DNA of 64,000 nucleotides from an uncultured Oscillospiraceae bacterium. Lineage in GTDB: Bacteria; Bacillota; Clostridia; Oscillospirales; Oscillospiraceae. Both the position numbers and the translations under genes were made by a program. Below are positions 1-7,541 of the stretch, piece by piece. A model generated the notes under the pieces. It was not told where the DNA came from. It ran no database searches and saw only the letters and a program-made list of their open reading frames with translations. The DNA is taken from assembly GCA_949841465.1 (NCBI GenBank), contig CATKZW010000001.1:59916-123915 (forward strand), given 5' to 3'. Position 1 is the stretch's first letter. Each line of letters starts with the position of its first letter.

Positions 1-1
1 G

Positions 2-79
2 CTGGCGGACACCGGGGACATCACCAGCACCTGTGTGATTCCCTCGCCCCACAAGGGCCTGCTGGAGAAGCTGAATTGA
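2..79 (+). CDS. BMC-domain microcompartment shell protein, C-terminal fragment
   Basis: Only the last 25 residues are in the window; the gene starts to the left. The tail contains VIPSPHKGLLEKLN, which resembles the end of the BMC fold in PduA/EutM-type hexameric shell proteins, where a V-I-P-x-P-H strand precedes the final helix. The two genes that follow (EutS-like and EutP-like) support a microcompartment operon reading rightward. Exact paralogue (EutM, EutK, EutL or PduT type) cannot be told from this fragment. Confidence 0.7.
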   Translation: MADTGDITSTCVIPSPHKGLLEKLN

Positions 80-154
80 CGTTTTCAAGCCGTGCCCGGC
101 CGGCGTTCCGGCCGGGCCGGCACCATATCAAAACCGTGAAGGAGTGTGCCGGCC

Positions 155-553
155 ATGGACAGAGAACCACTTGACAGCCTGCTGAAATTCGGCGCGACGA
201 CGGAGGGCAAGATCCGTCTCATCCAGGAGACGGTCCCCGGCAAGCAGGTGACCCTGGCCCACATCATTGCCAGCCCGGACGAGATCATCTACCGGAAGCT
301 GGGCCTGGACCCCGAAATCGACTACAAGCAGTCTGCCATCGGCATCTGCTGCCTGTGCCCGTCGGAGACGGCGGTTATTGCGGGGGATATCGCCCTGAAA
401 ACCTCCAAGGTGGAGATGGGCTTTATCGACCGGTTCAGCGGCACGCTGATCTTCACCGGGCGCATTTCCAACGTGCAGTCGGCCATGCAGGGCATCACCA
501 ACTTTTTGCAGAACAAGCTTGGCTTTACTGTGTGTGAGATCACCAAGACATGA
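155..553 (+). CDS. eutS: EutS/PduU-like microcompartment shell protein
   Basis: A 132-residue BMC-domain protein. IQETVPGKQVTLAHIIASP near the N-terminus and the SETAVIAGDIALKTSKVEMGF-x-DRFSG stretch match the circularly permuted EutS/PduU shell family, which forms bent or flat hexameric facets of ethanolamine- or propanediol-type compartments. About 20 extra residues precede the usual EutS start. ATG 155 is preferred to GTG 146 because AAGGAG lies 10 bases upstream of 155. It follows a BMC gene and overlaps eutP by 4 bases (ATGA), so translation is probably coupled. The substrate of the compartment cannot be fixed from these genes; ethanolamine is the simplest reading. Confidence 0.88.
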   Translation: MDREPLDSLLKFGATTEGKIRLIQETVPGKQVTLAHIIASPDEIIYRKLGLDPEIDYKQSAIGICCLCPSETAVIAGDIALKTSKVEMGFIDRFSGTLIFTGRISNVQSAMQGITNFLQNKLGFTVCEITKT

Positions 554-1056
554 AGAAGATCATGTTTGTGGGCCGCAGCGAGTGCGGCAAAACCACCCTC
601 ACCCAGGCGCTGCGGGGAGGCACCATCGCCTACCACAAGACCCAGTATGTCAACCACCACAGCGTGGTCATTGACACGCCGGGGGAGTACGCCCAGACAG
701 CCAACCTGGGCCGGGCGCTGGCGCTGTTCTCCTATGAGGCGGACGTGGTGGGGCTGCTGCTGAGCACCATTGAGCCCTATTCGCTGTACCCGCCGGCGGT
801 GGCAGCCAACTGCAACCGGCCGGTGATCGGCATCGTCACCCAGATTGACCAGGAGAAGGGCAACATTGAGCGGGCCCACAACTGGCTGAAAATGACCGGG
901 GCGGACCCCATCTTCCACGTCAGCTCCTATACCGGGGAGGGGATCTGGCAGATCCTCAACTACTTGAAGGAGCCGGGGGACGTACTCCCCTGGGAGACGG
1001 AGGAGGAGGCAAACCGACGCCGTATTATCTTGTCCGACAAGGATGGGGACATCTGA
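550..1056 (+). CDS. eutP: EutP/PduV-like small GTPase
   Basis: A 168-residue P-loop protein with Walker A GRSECGKTTL at residues 8-17, a DTPGEY G3 motif around 42-47 and a TQID G4-like motif around 97-100. This is the EutP/PduV family (Era/Ras-like GTPases, also reported to act as an acetate kinase in ethanolamine clusters), found only with microcompartment operons. The ATG overlaps the eutS stop. It is the last gene of the operon, since a strong terminator follows within 5 bases. About 168 residues is slightly longer than the enterobacterial protein. Confidence 0.88.
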   Translation: MKKIMFVGRSECGKTTLTQALRGGTIAYHKTQYVNHHSVVIDTPGEYAQTANLGRALALFSYEADVVGLLLSTIEPYSLYPPAVAANCNRPVIGIVTQIDQEKGNIERAHNWLKMTGADPIFHVSSYTGEGIWQILNYLKEPGDVLPWETEEEANRRRIILSDKDGDI

Positions 1057-1058
1057 AA

Positions 1059-1102
1059 AAGTCCAGCCAATGGAGTTTTTTATCCATCGGCTGGACTTTT
1101 TT
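1059..1102 (+). terminator. Intrinsic terminator after the microcompartment operon
   Basis: AGTCCAGCC is matched by GGCTGGACT, with inner TGGA/TCCA pairing, and the hairpin is followed by a run of T. It starts immediately after the eutP stop. Confidence 0.9.
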
Positions 1103-1167
1103 TGCCCTCAGCCGCAGTACACATATGCGCCCGGAGGGGAAAGGACAGCGGCGACAAATAGTTACGA

Positions 1168-1196
1168 TTGACAAGGGAAGGGGGATTCGATATCAT
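1168..1196 (+). promoter_or_regulatory. Sigma-A-type promoter for the DUF4430/ECF-S pair
   Basis: TTGACA, 17-base spacer, TATCAT. It lies between the eutP terminator and the DUF4430 gene, so the transporter pair has its own start. A short GGGGACATGCCCC hairpin lies in the leader. I see no cobalamin riboswitch core here. Confidence 0.6.
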
Positions 1197-1245
1197 CAAC
1201 ATACAGGTGGGGACATGCCCCGCCGAGATGGAAGGAGAGAAATCG

Positions 1246-1644
1246 ATGAAAAACAACAACAAAATCGTCGTGATTGGCGCGGTAGTTCTGGCCGTCCTGC
1301 TGATTGTGCTGGGCAGCGTTTGGGCCGCCACCCGTCCCGCCACCGAGGATGGAAGCAAGAAGATCACCGTTGAGGTGATGCACAAGGATGGGAGCACGAA
1401 GACCTTCAACTGCACCACCACGGAGGAATATTTGGCCCCGGTGCTGGTGAGCGAGAAGATTGTGGAGGATAACCAGGGGGAATACGGCCTGTACATCCTG
1501 GTGGCAGACGGGGAGCGGGCCGACTACGCTGAAGATGGCGCGTACTGGTCTCTGCTCCAGAACGGTGAGGCCGCGGCAACTGGCGCCAGCGAAGTGGTCA
1601 TACACGACGGCGACAGCTTCTCCTTGGTCTATACTGTTGCGTAA
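1246..1644 (+). CDS. DUF4430-type membrane-anchored extracellular protein
   Basis: A 132-residue protein with a single N-terminal hydrophobic segment (residues about 6-27) that should anchor it outside the membrane, followed by a beta-rich domain. DGERADYAEDGAYWSLLQNGE and the terminal DGDSFSLVYTVA resemble the DUF4430 fold, related to the C-terminal domain of transcobalamin-like proteins. ATG 1246 is chosen over upstream in-frame starts because GGAGAG precedes it at the right spacing. The next gene, an ECF S component, overlaps its stop; such pairs are common in Clostridia, so the protein may capture the ligand for that transporter. Proximity to a eut operon makes a corrinoid ligand plausible but unproven. 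Confidence 0.72.
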   Translation: MKNNNKIVVIGAVVLAVLLIVLGSVWAATRPATEDGSKKITVEVMHKDGSTKTFNCTTTEEYLAPVLVSEKIVEDNQGEYGLYILVADGERADYAEDGAYWSLLQNGEAAATGASEVVIHDGDSFSLVYTVA

Positions 1645-2197
1645 CCGAAACGCCAAGCTGGGCCTGAGCCTGTCGGAGGTGGCTCTGTTCGGCATCCTTG
1701 GCGGCATGACCTTTGCCGCCAAGGTGGTGATGGCAGGCCTGCCCAACATCGAGCCGGTGTCCCTGATGATAATGCTGTTCGCCGTCACCTTCGGGCGCAA
1801 GGCGGTGTACCCCATCTACGTCTATGTGCTGATGGAGTTTGTCCTGTATGGGCTGAACCTGTGGTCCATCAATTACCTGTACGTCTGGCTGGTGCTGGCG
1901 GGGGCGGCCTGGCTGTGCCGGGGAATGACCAATCCCCTGGGCTGGGCCGTCCTGTCCGGGATATTTGGGCTGCTGTTCGGCACACTGTGCGCCCCGGTAT
2001 ACTTCATCACCGGCGGCTGGGCCTACGGGGTGACTTGGTGGATCAACAGCATCCCCTTTGACATTCTCCACTGCGTGGGTAACTTTGTGGTGGCCCTGGT
2101 GCTGTTCGTCCCCCTGCGCTATGTGCTGGACCGGCTGTACCGGGGGATGAAGAAGGGGGGCAGTGCGCCCCCGCCGCCTCCGGGCAGTGAGATGTGA
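1637..2197 (+). CDS. ECF transporter S component
   Basis: About 186 residues, with five to six hydrophobic helices and the ECF S-component feel (LSEVALFGILGGMTFAAK at the start, then FGRKAVYPIYVYVLMEF). S components bind a vitamin in the membrane and dock onto a shared EcfAAT motor, not encoded here. The ORF is open far upstream but overlaps the DUF4430 gene in another frame; TTG 1637 is the best start because it overlaps the preceding stop and keeps the first helix, whereas ATG 1709 would cut into it. The tail is proline-rich (SAPPPPPGSEM). Substrate unknown; cobalamin is suggested only by context. Confidence 0.72.
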   Translation: MRNRNAKLGLSLSEVALFGILGGMTFAAKVVMAGLPNIEPVSLMIMLFAVTFGRKAVYPIYVYVLMEFVLYGLNLWSINYLYVWLVLAGAAWLCRGMTNPLGWAVLSGIFGLLFGTLCAPVYFITGGWAYGVTWWINSIPFDILHCVGNFVVALVLFVPLRYVLDRLYRGMKKGGSAPPPPPGSEM

Positions 2198-2210
2198 GCT
2201 GAACATTCAG

Positions 2211-2243
2211 GACGGGCGGCAGCTTCGCTGCCGCCCGCTTTTT
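2211..2243 (+). terminator. Intrinsic terminator after ECF-S
   Basis: GCGGGCGGCAGC / GCTGCCGCCCGC-type hairpin with a TTC loop followed by TTTTT. It also separates the rightward pair from the converging ABC genes. Confidence 0.88.
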
Positions 2244-2300
2244 GCAGGAAAACAGGGCCGGAGGACGTCAGTCCCCCAGCCCTGCTGTTTTCCGTATGGA

Positions 2301-3920
2301 TCAGAACTTCAAGCTCCCCTGGGCGATGCACCGGCCGCTTCTGCGGTCGAAGAGGAGCACGCCGTCCCCGGATACGTCGATGTGCACCCTGGAGCCGATG
2401 GTGAACAGCGTGCTGCCGAACACCACGCCGGTGAGCAGGAAATCCCCCAAACGCACTTTAATGGTGGACTCCATGCCGGTGGGCATGGCGCCGTAGATCT
2501 CGCCCTCCAGCGCGCCGCCCTCCACAATGTCAATGAACTCGGGCCGCACGCCCAGCACCAGGTCCTCGTCGGTGAGCACCGGGTCCTCCTGGAGGGAGAA
2601 GTCCTCGTCTTCCACCTTGTCGATGTGGTAGCGGAACGTCTCGTCTTTGTTGCCCTTTTCCACAAAGCCCTTTTCCGCCGCCTTCTTCTTGTGTTCCTCG
2701 GCGGCTTTGGCGTCCTGGGCGTCCCGGGCCTTAAACCAGCCGGGCAGGTCCAGGGGTTTGGCGGGCTGGAACACCGCCTTCTTGTCCCCCAGGACAGTGA
2801 GTTCCACCCCGCCGTCGGCGCGCTGCTTCCCCTTGGCCTCGATGAAGTTAATGGAGGGGTTGCCCACAAAGTCGGCCACAAACAGGTTGTTAGGGCGGTT
2901 GTAGACGGTCAGCGGCGCGTCATACTGCTGGAGCACGCCGTTGTTGATCAGGCAGATCTGGGTGGCCAGGGTCATGGCCTCCATCTGGTCGTGGGTGACG
3001 TAGACAAAGGTGGAGCCGGTCTCCACATGGAGGCGCTGGAGCTCGTAGCGCATCTCCAGGCGCAGCTTGGCGTCCAGATTGGACAGGGGCTCGTCCATGA
3101 ACAGCACGGAGGGCTCCGGGGCCAGGGTGCGGGCGATGGCCACCCGCTGCTGCTGGCCGCCGGACAGCTCGGCGGGGTAGCGGTCCATGAACATGCCGAT
3201 CTTCACAATGCGGGACACCCGGCGGACGGACAGGTCGATCTCCTCGCGGGTCAGCTTCCGGGTTTCCATCACCACCTGCCCGCCCTGCACCACCTGGAAC
3301 TCGTCGTTCAGGGTCTGGGCCTTGCGGGCGGCCTCCACCTTGGCCTGGAGGGCGGCAATCTCGCCGGACACGTCCTTGTTCTGCTCCAGGTGATAGCCGT
3401 ACAGCTTCTTGGCGGTGTACAGGGAGATGGTAAAAGCGTCGATTAGCTTGATGTACGCCTTTTTCTCGTCGATTTTGCCCTTCTTGTCCCGGCACTCCTC
3501 CACGATCTTGGCCGCCTCGGCGGGATTCTTCAGAATCTCCGCCAGCCGGGCGGCGTTCTTGGCCTCGAAGTCGGTCTTGGGCAGGGGCTCCTTGATGTTG
3601 GACAGGCCAAAGGCGATGTTCTGGTACACCGTCATGTTGGGCCACAGGGCGTAGTTCTGGAACAGGAAGCCCACCTTCCGCTTGTTGGCGGGGACGTTGA
3701 TGCCCAGGGCGCTGTCGAACACCACCTTGTCGCCGATGGTGATGCGGCCGCTGGTGGGGGTCTCCAGCCCGGCGATCATGCGCAGGGTGGTGGTCTTGCC
3801 GCAGCCGGAGGGGCCCAGCAGGGTGACAAAGGCGTTGTCCTGGATGACCAGGTCCAGGTCGTCCACGGCATAGAATTTGTTCCACCGCTTGGTAATATGC
3901 TCTAATCTGATTTCAGGCAT
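2301..3920 (-). CDS. ABC importer ATP-binding protein with a large helical insertion
   Basis: A 539-residue ATPase of the MalK/FbpC (CUT1/iron-type) class. Walker A GPSGCGKT is at residues 36-43, the Q-loop FLFQNY at about 85-90, the signature LSGGQQQR at about 252-259, Walker B VLFMDEP at about 272-278, and VTHDQMEAM carries the H-switch. The C-terminal third is TOBE-like ([12 protein letters not shown]). Normally about 50 residues separate Q-loop and signature; here there are about 160. The extra segment (about 112-228) is rich in K, E and A and probably helical or coiled coil. It is downstream of the permease with a 3-base gap and serves the 3924-5753 permease. The substrate is unknown. 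Confidence 0.93.
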   Translation of the reverse strand: MPEIRLEHITKRWNKFYAVDDLDLVIQDNAFVTLLGPSGCGKTTTLRMIAGLETPTSGRITIGDKVVFDSALGINVPANKRKVGFLFQNYALWPNMTVYQNIAFGLSNIKEPLPKTDFEAKNAARLAEILKNPAEAAKIVEECRDKKGKIDEKKAYIKLIDAFTISLYTAKKLYGYHLEQNKDVSGEIAALQAKVEAARKAQTLNDEFQVVQGGQVVMETRKLTREEIDLSVRRVSRIVKIGMFMDRYPAELSGGQQQRVAIARTLAPEPSVLFMDEPLSNLDAKLRLEMRYELQRLHVETGSTFVYVTHDQMEAMTLATQICLINNGVLQQYDAPLTVYNRPNNLFVADFVGNPSINFIEAKGKQRADGGVELTVLGDKKAVFQPAKPLDLPGWFKARDAQDAKAAEEHKKKAAEKGFVEKGNKDETFRYHIDKVEDEDFSLQEDPVLTDEDLVLGVRPEFIDIVEGGALEGEIYGAMPTGMESTIKVRLGDFLLTGVVFGSTLFTIGSRVHIDVSGDGVLLFDRRSGRCIAQGSLKF

Positions 3921-3923
3921 GGT

Positions 3924-5753
3924 TTAACCTCCTATTCCCTTGTCCAGGCTGGCCCCGGTGACCTTGTTGACCAGGGTGTTGCACACCAGGATGGTGACGA
4001 TCAGAATCAGGTTGATACCGCTGGAGAAGGCGTACAGGCCCATCTCGTCAAAGTAGTCCAAAGTGGTGGACAGGATGAAGCCCTGGGTGCACAGCAGCAG
4101 GAACAGGGACAGCTCCCGCAGGCAGGTCATGAAGGGCAGCAGGTAGCCGCTGATGATGGACGACTTCTGGATGGGGATGATGATGCGGGTCATGCGCTTG
4201 ATCCAAGGGATGTCCTGGATGATGGCTGCCTCCTCGATCTCGCCGGACAGCTGGAGCATGGAGTTCAGCGAGCTGCGGCTGGCAAAGGGGATGTACTTCA
4301 CGGTGCCGGCGATGATGAGCAGGGTGTAGGTGTTGAACAGGTTGACGTACTGGTTGGAGAACAGGATGAAGAAGGCCACGCCCACGGCAATGGAGGGCAT
4401 GAGGTAGGGCAGGAAGGCCATGCTGTTGACGTAGTTGGCCCATTTACTTCGCCGGTTTTTGGCCACGGCGTAGCCGATAAGGGTGCCGATGGTGCCCGCC
4501 AGCAGGGCGCAGGACACGCTGACCAGCATGGTGCCCCGGAAGGCCCGCCAGATGGTCTCGTTATGGAGGATGCCCTTCTGGCCGTACATGCCGTTCTCCG
4601 ACACGTTTTCGTCGGTGATCCACCACTTGGTGGTCAGGTTGCTGGGGTCCCCGGTGTACAGGAAGGAGTAGTCGCCGGGGTTGGGCAGGAAGGTCTCAAA
4701 GGCAAAGGACACAATGGGGAAGATGCTGGTGAAGAAGGTGACGACCACCAGCACCAGGGCAATGACGTACTTGCCCACGCGGCCCAGGTTGAACTTGGAG
4801 CTCTGCCCCGCCTTGCCGGAGACGGTGGTGTAGCTCTTCCGGCTGGTGAGGGAGAGCTGGTTGAGGAACATGATTGCCACGCCGAACACCATCATGATGA
4901 TAGCCAGGATGCTGGCCTCGCCGGTGAACTTGGAGTTCATGGACACATACTTGGTGGACAGGGTGGTCAGGCCCAGGTAGTGGGGCACCGGGTAGGAGCC
5001 CATGGAGCTGCCGAACACCAGCAGGATGGTGGACAGGATGGCGGGCTTCACCATGGGCAGGGTGATCTTGAGCATGGTCTTCCACCTGGGGGTGTCCAGG
5101 ATGGTGGCGGCCTCCTCCAGGTTGGCGTCCATGTTGCGGAAGATGCCGCCGATGAGGATGTAGGCGAAGGGGGCGTAGTGCAGGCCCAGCACCACCAGGC
5201 TGGGGAACAGCCCCTTGCACCACCACAGGGGCATCTGAATGCCGAACATGGCGGCCAGCAGGCCGTTGGAGCCGCCGGTGACGGCGTTGGAGTTGAACAG
5301 GTTCTGCCACACCACGGCCAGGGTCCACTGGGGCATGATGTAGGGGAAGATGAAGATGGAGCTGAGGTATTTCCGCCAGGCCAGGTTGGTGCGGGTGACC
5401 AGGAAGGCGAACACGCCGCCGAACAGGATGGACACCACGCAGGTGCCCACCGCCAGCCAGACGGTGTTCAGCAGCGGGGTCCACAGGTTGGCCTTGGCCA
5501 GGCCGCTGGTGAACAGGTCGATGTAGTTCACCACGGTGTAGCCCGAGGTCTGGCCGGTGAGGTGGGCGTCGATGGTGCCGGGGTGGATCTTAAACGTGTC
5601 CTCCACGATGGCCACGATGGGGGCCACGGTGCTAAAGGTGAGCACAATGCCCATCAGCAGCAGGATCACGTTGTGGGGCTTGGAGAAAAAGGTTTTCACC
5701 TTGTTGAGCAGGATGGTGGAGCGGCTTGCCTGGAGGGTGTTGGACTGGCCCAT
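3924..5753 (-). CDS. ABC importer fused double permease (FbpB-type)
   Basis: A 609-residue membrane protein made of two BPD_transp_1 halves, about 12 transmembrane helices. Both cytoplasmic EAA loops are visible: NLEEAATILDTPRWKTMLKITLP in the first half and EIEEAAIIQDIPWIKRMTRIIIP in the second. Fused permeases of this length are typical of FbpB/ThiP/phosphonate-type importers for iron, thiamine or phosphorylated small molecules. AAGGAGTGATCTC precedes the ATG. Gene order on the minus strand is binding protein, permease, ATPase, as in a complete importer operon. A large extracellular loop in the second half (after SFAFETFLPNPGDYSFLYTGD) is longer than usual. Confidence 0.93.
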   Translation of the reverse strand: MGQSNTLQASRSTILLNKVKTFFSKPHNVILLLMGIVLTFSTVAPIVAIVEDTFKIHPGTIDAHLTGQTSGYTVVNYIDLFTSGLAKANLWTPLLNTVWLAVGTCVVSILFGGVFAFLVTRTNLAWRKYLSSIFIFPYIMPQWTLAVVWQNLFNSNAVTGGSNGLLAAMFGIQMPLWWCKGLFPSLVVLGLHYAPFAYILIGGIFRNMDANLEEAATILDTPRWKTMLKITLPMVKPAILSTILLVFGSSMGSYPVPHYLGLTTLSTKYVSMNSKFTGEASILAIIMMVFGVAIMFLNQLSLTSRKSYTTVSGKAGQSSKFNLGRVGKYVIALVLVVVTFFTSIFPIVSFAFETFLPNPGDYSFLYTGDPSNLTTKWWITDENVSENGMYGQKGILHNETIWRAFRGTMLVSVSCALLAGTIGTLIGYAVAKNRRSKWANYVNSMAFLPYLMPSIAVGVAFFILFSNQYVNLFNTYTLLIIAGTVKYIPFASRSSLNSMLQLSGEIEEAAIIQDIPWIKRMTRIIIPIQKSSIISGYLLPFMTCLRELSLFLLLCTQGFILSTTLDYFDEMGLYAFSSGINLILIVTILVCNTLVNKVTGASLDKGIGG

Positions 5754-5771
5754 GAGATCACTCCTTTATGG

Positions 5772-5815
5772 CACGCGCCCCTGGCCCCGTTGATCCAGGC
5801 GGCCAGGGGTGCGTG
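5772..5815 (-). promoter_or_regulatory. Stable stem-loop between binding-protein and permease genes
   Basis: CACGCGCCCCTGGCC and GGCCAGGGGTGCGTG form a 15-bp stem with one wobble and a 14-base loop. There is no T tract, so it is more likely a transcript-end stabiliser or partial attenuator, which commonly keeps binding-protein mRNA more abundant than permease mRNA. Confidence 0.55.
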
Positions 5816-5864
5816 TAATGCGCTAACGGTTCAAAACGGTCTCTTTCTTAAAACCAGGGACTGA

Positions 5865-7289
5865 TCATCCGGCGTACTTGCTCAGCATCTCGATCCAGCT
5901 GCCTACGGTGAAGGAGACGGAGGCGCAGTACTCGGGGTCCTCCAGCACCAGTTTGCCGTCGGTGGTCCACCACTCGTAGCCACGGTCGTTCTTGGCCTCG
6001 AACTCCACGGTGGTGCCGTCCTCAGCCATGCCGCCCTTGGAGTGGCCGTATTTCGCCTCGGTTTCCGCGGCCACGGTGGGATTGGAGGAGTAGCCGCCCA
6101 TGTCCTTGCCCCAGGCGGAGAAGCCGTCCACGGTCTCGGTCATATAGGCGATGAAGGCGCAGGCGGTCCAGGGCAGGGGGCTGTTGTCGGTGACGAACAG
6201 GTAGTGGCAGTAGCCGTAGCCGCCGATGCCGGTGTAGCCGTCGTCATAGGCCGCCACGTTGATGTTGTTCACGGACACGGAGCTGGACTCCTCCACGCTG
6301 CGGAGCTTGGAGTACACCAGCAGGCCGAACTGGTCGGTGGCGGACTGGTCCACCAGGGTGTTGCAGATGGGGCCGTCGTCGGTCTGGGCGTTGTAGCTCT
6401 CCACCCACAGCTTGATCCACGCCAGGGCGTAGGCGCCGTTCTCGCCCAGGCCCAGGTCGGAGGCGTCGGACTTCATCTCGTTGATGACGGGCTGGAAGTA
6501 GGCCTGCTCGTCGGCGCTCAGCGCGTCAAAGGCCTCCTTCAGCCAGGCGGCGTAGGTGTCTTGGGTCAGCATGTACAGGAAATTCTTGCCCACGATCTCG
6601 GAGTCGATGTCCATGTACAGGCCGTGCTCGCCCTCGGCCACGAAGTCCCAGCAGTTGTCATAGGTCTTGGAGCCGGTGTTGTTGTACATGAAGACCTTGT
6701 TCAGGGTCTGGAGGGCCAGATAGCCGTCATAGCCGTCGGCGGTCACGCCGTTGGCCTCGGCCCACTCCTTGGGGATAAAGGTGTCCAGGATGCCGGTCTG
6801 CACCATCTTGGACTCGATCTGGTTGCCGTCCTGGATGAGGGTCATGGCGAAAGTGCCCTGGGGCTTCAGGGAGTCGGCGGAGAGCTGGTCGAAGATCTTG
6901 TTGTTCTTGGGCTGCTGCCAGTCAAACTCCATGGTGTAGCTGGAGTCGATGGACTGGAGGTACTCGATGAACAGGGGCAGAGCGCTCTTGCCGCGGCTGG
7001 AGTTGCCCACGCCGAAGAAGGTCTTGCCGTTGGACTCCTCAATGGCCTTGGCGGCCAGCTCATCCAGGGTCATGCCCTCGGCTTCCTTGATGATCTTCTG
7101 CACCTCGCTCAGGTTGGCGTCGTCGGGCTTTGCGGGCTCCGGCGTGCTCTGACCCGCGGGGGCGGAGGGCTCGGTGCTCTCTGTCCCGGTGGGGGGTGCG
7201 CTATTGGCGGCGGGGGAGCCGCCGCAGGCGGCCAGGCTGAGCACCATGGCGGAGGCCAGCAGCAGGGACATCAGCTTTTTCAGTTTCAT
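5865..7289 (-). CDS. ABC importer solute-binding lipoprotein
   Basis: 474 residues. The N-terminus MKLKKLMSLLLASAMVLSLAACGG is a lipoprotein signal with lipobox LAAC, so the protein is anchored outside the membrane. A low-complexity linker rich in S, P, T and E follows, then a family-1/6-like binding fold with GGMAEDG near the end. The ORF track extends it to 8342, but that part overlaps another gene; AAGGAGG sits 8 bases before ATG 7289. It is the first gene of the importer operon and shares its promoter region with the divergent sensor operon. The ligand is not recognisable. Confidence 0.92.
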   Translation of the reverse strand: MKLKKLMSLLLASAMVLSLAACGGSPAANSAPPTGTESTEPSAPAGQSTPEPAKPDDANLSEVQKIIKEAEGMTLDELAAKAIEESNGKTFFGVGNSSRGKSALPLFIEYLQSIDSSYTMEFDWQQPKNNKIFDQLSADSLKPQGTFAMTLIQDGNQIESKMVQTGILDTFIPKEWAEANGVTADGYDGYLALQTLNKVFMYNNTGSKTYDNCWDFVAEGEHGLYMDIDSEIVGKNFLYMLTQDTYAAWLKEAFDALSADEQAYFQPVINEMKSDASDLGLGENGAYALAWIKLWVESYNAQTDDGPICNTLVDQSATDQFGLLVYSKLRSVEESSSVSVNNINVAAYDDGYTGIGGYGYCHYLFVTDNSPLPWTACAFIAYMTETVDGFSAWGKDMGGYSSNPTVAAETEAKYGHSKGGMAEDGTTVEFEAKNDRGYEWWTTDGKLVLEDPEYCASVSFTVGSWIEMLSKYAG

Positions 7290-7333
7290 ATCAAATCCTC
7301 CTTCGTCATTTCTGACAAATTCAACGGGGATAT

Positions 7334-7372
7334 CCAAAGCCCCATCGTCATTTTCATTATAACGGGCTTTGG
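7334..7372 (-). promoter_or_regulatory. Promoter of the importer operon with flanking inverted repeat
   Basis: On the minus strand TATAAT (7356-7361) is flanked by a perfect 9-bp inverted repeat, CCAAAGCCC (7334-7342) and GGGCTTTGG (7364-7372). The repeat encloses the -10 element, as an operator would. The response regulator encoded at 10270-11025 is the obvious candidate to act in this divergent region. Confidence 0.55.
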
Positions 7373-7457
7373 AAAAATTGAACAGGGGACAAACCTGCGT
7401 TTTTTTGGAAAATTCTGCGGAAGTTGTGGAAAACTGATGAAAAGCTTTTGACAGCTG

Positions 7458-7466
7458 TGGTATAAT
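7458..7466 (+). promoter_or_regulatory. Extended -10 promoter of the sensor operon
   Basis: TGGTATAAT matches the extended -10 consensus (TGnTATAAT). A TGAAAA hexamer lies 17 bases upstream of the -10. The TTGACA at 7448 is only 7 bases from the -10 and is not the -35. Confidence 0.5.
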
Positions 7467-7541
7467 TGTAGAAATCAACAAAGCGGAGCGGCCCTCTCCC
7501 CGGCGCGGGGGACAGGGCCGCGTACTTCGGGAGGTGTCACG

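Noticed and set aside
4563-5864. 433-aa plus-strand ORF, and similar long ORFs at 2163, 6042, 13292, 14585, 22735, 24585, 42318, 46594, 50596 and 52435
   Set aside because: Shadows of real genes on the other strand: very high G/H/Q/V content, no ribosome sites, no families.
7448-7466. TTGACA followed by TATAAT upstream of the sensor operon
   Set aside because: Only 7 bases separate the hexamers; the -10 is accepted as an extended -10 instead.
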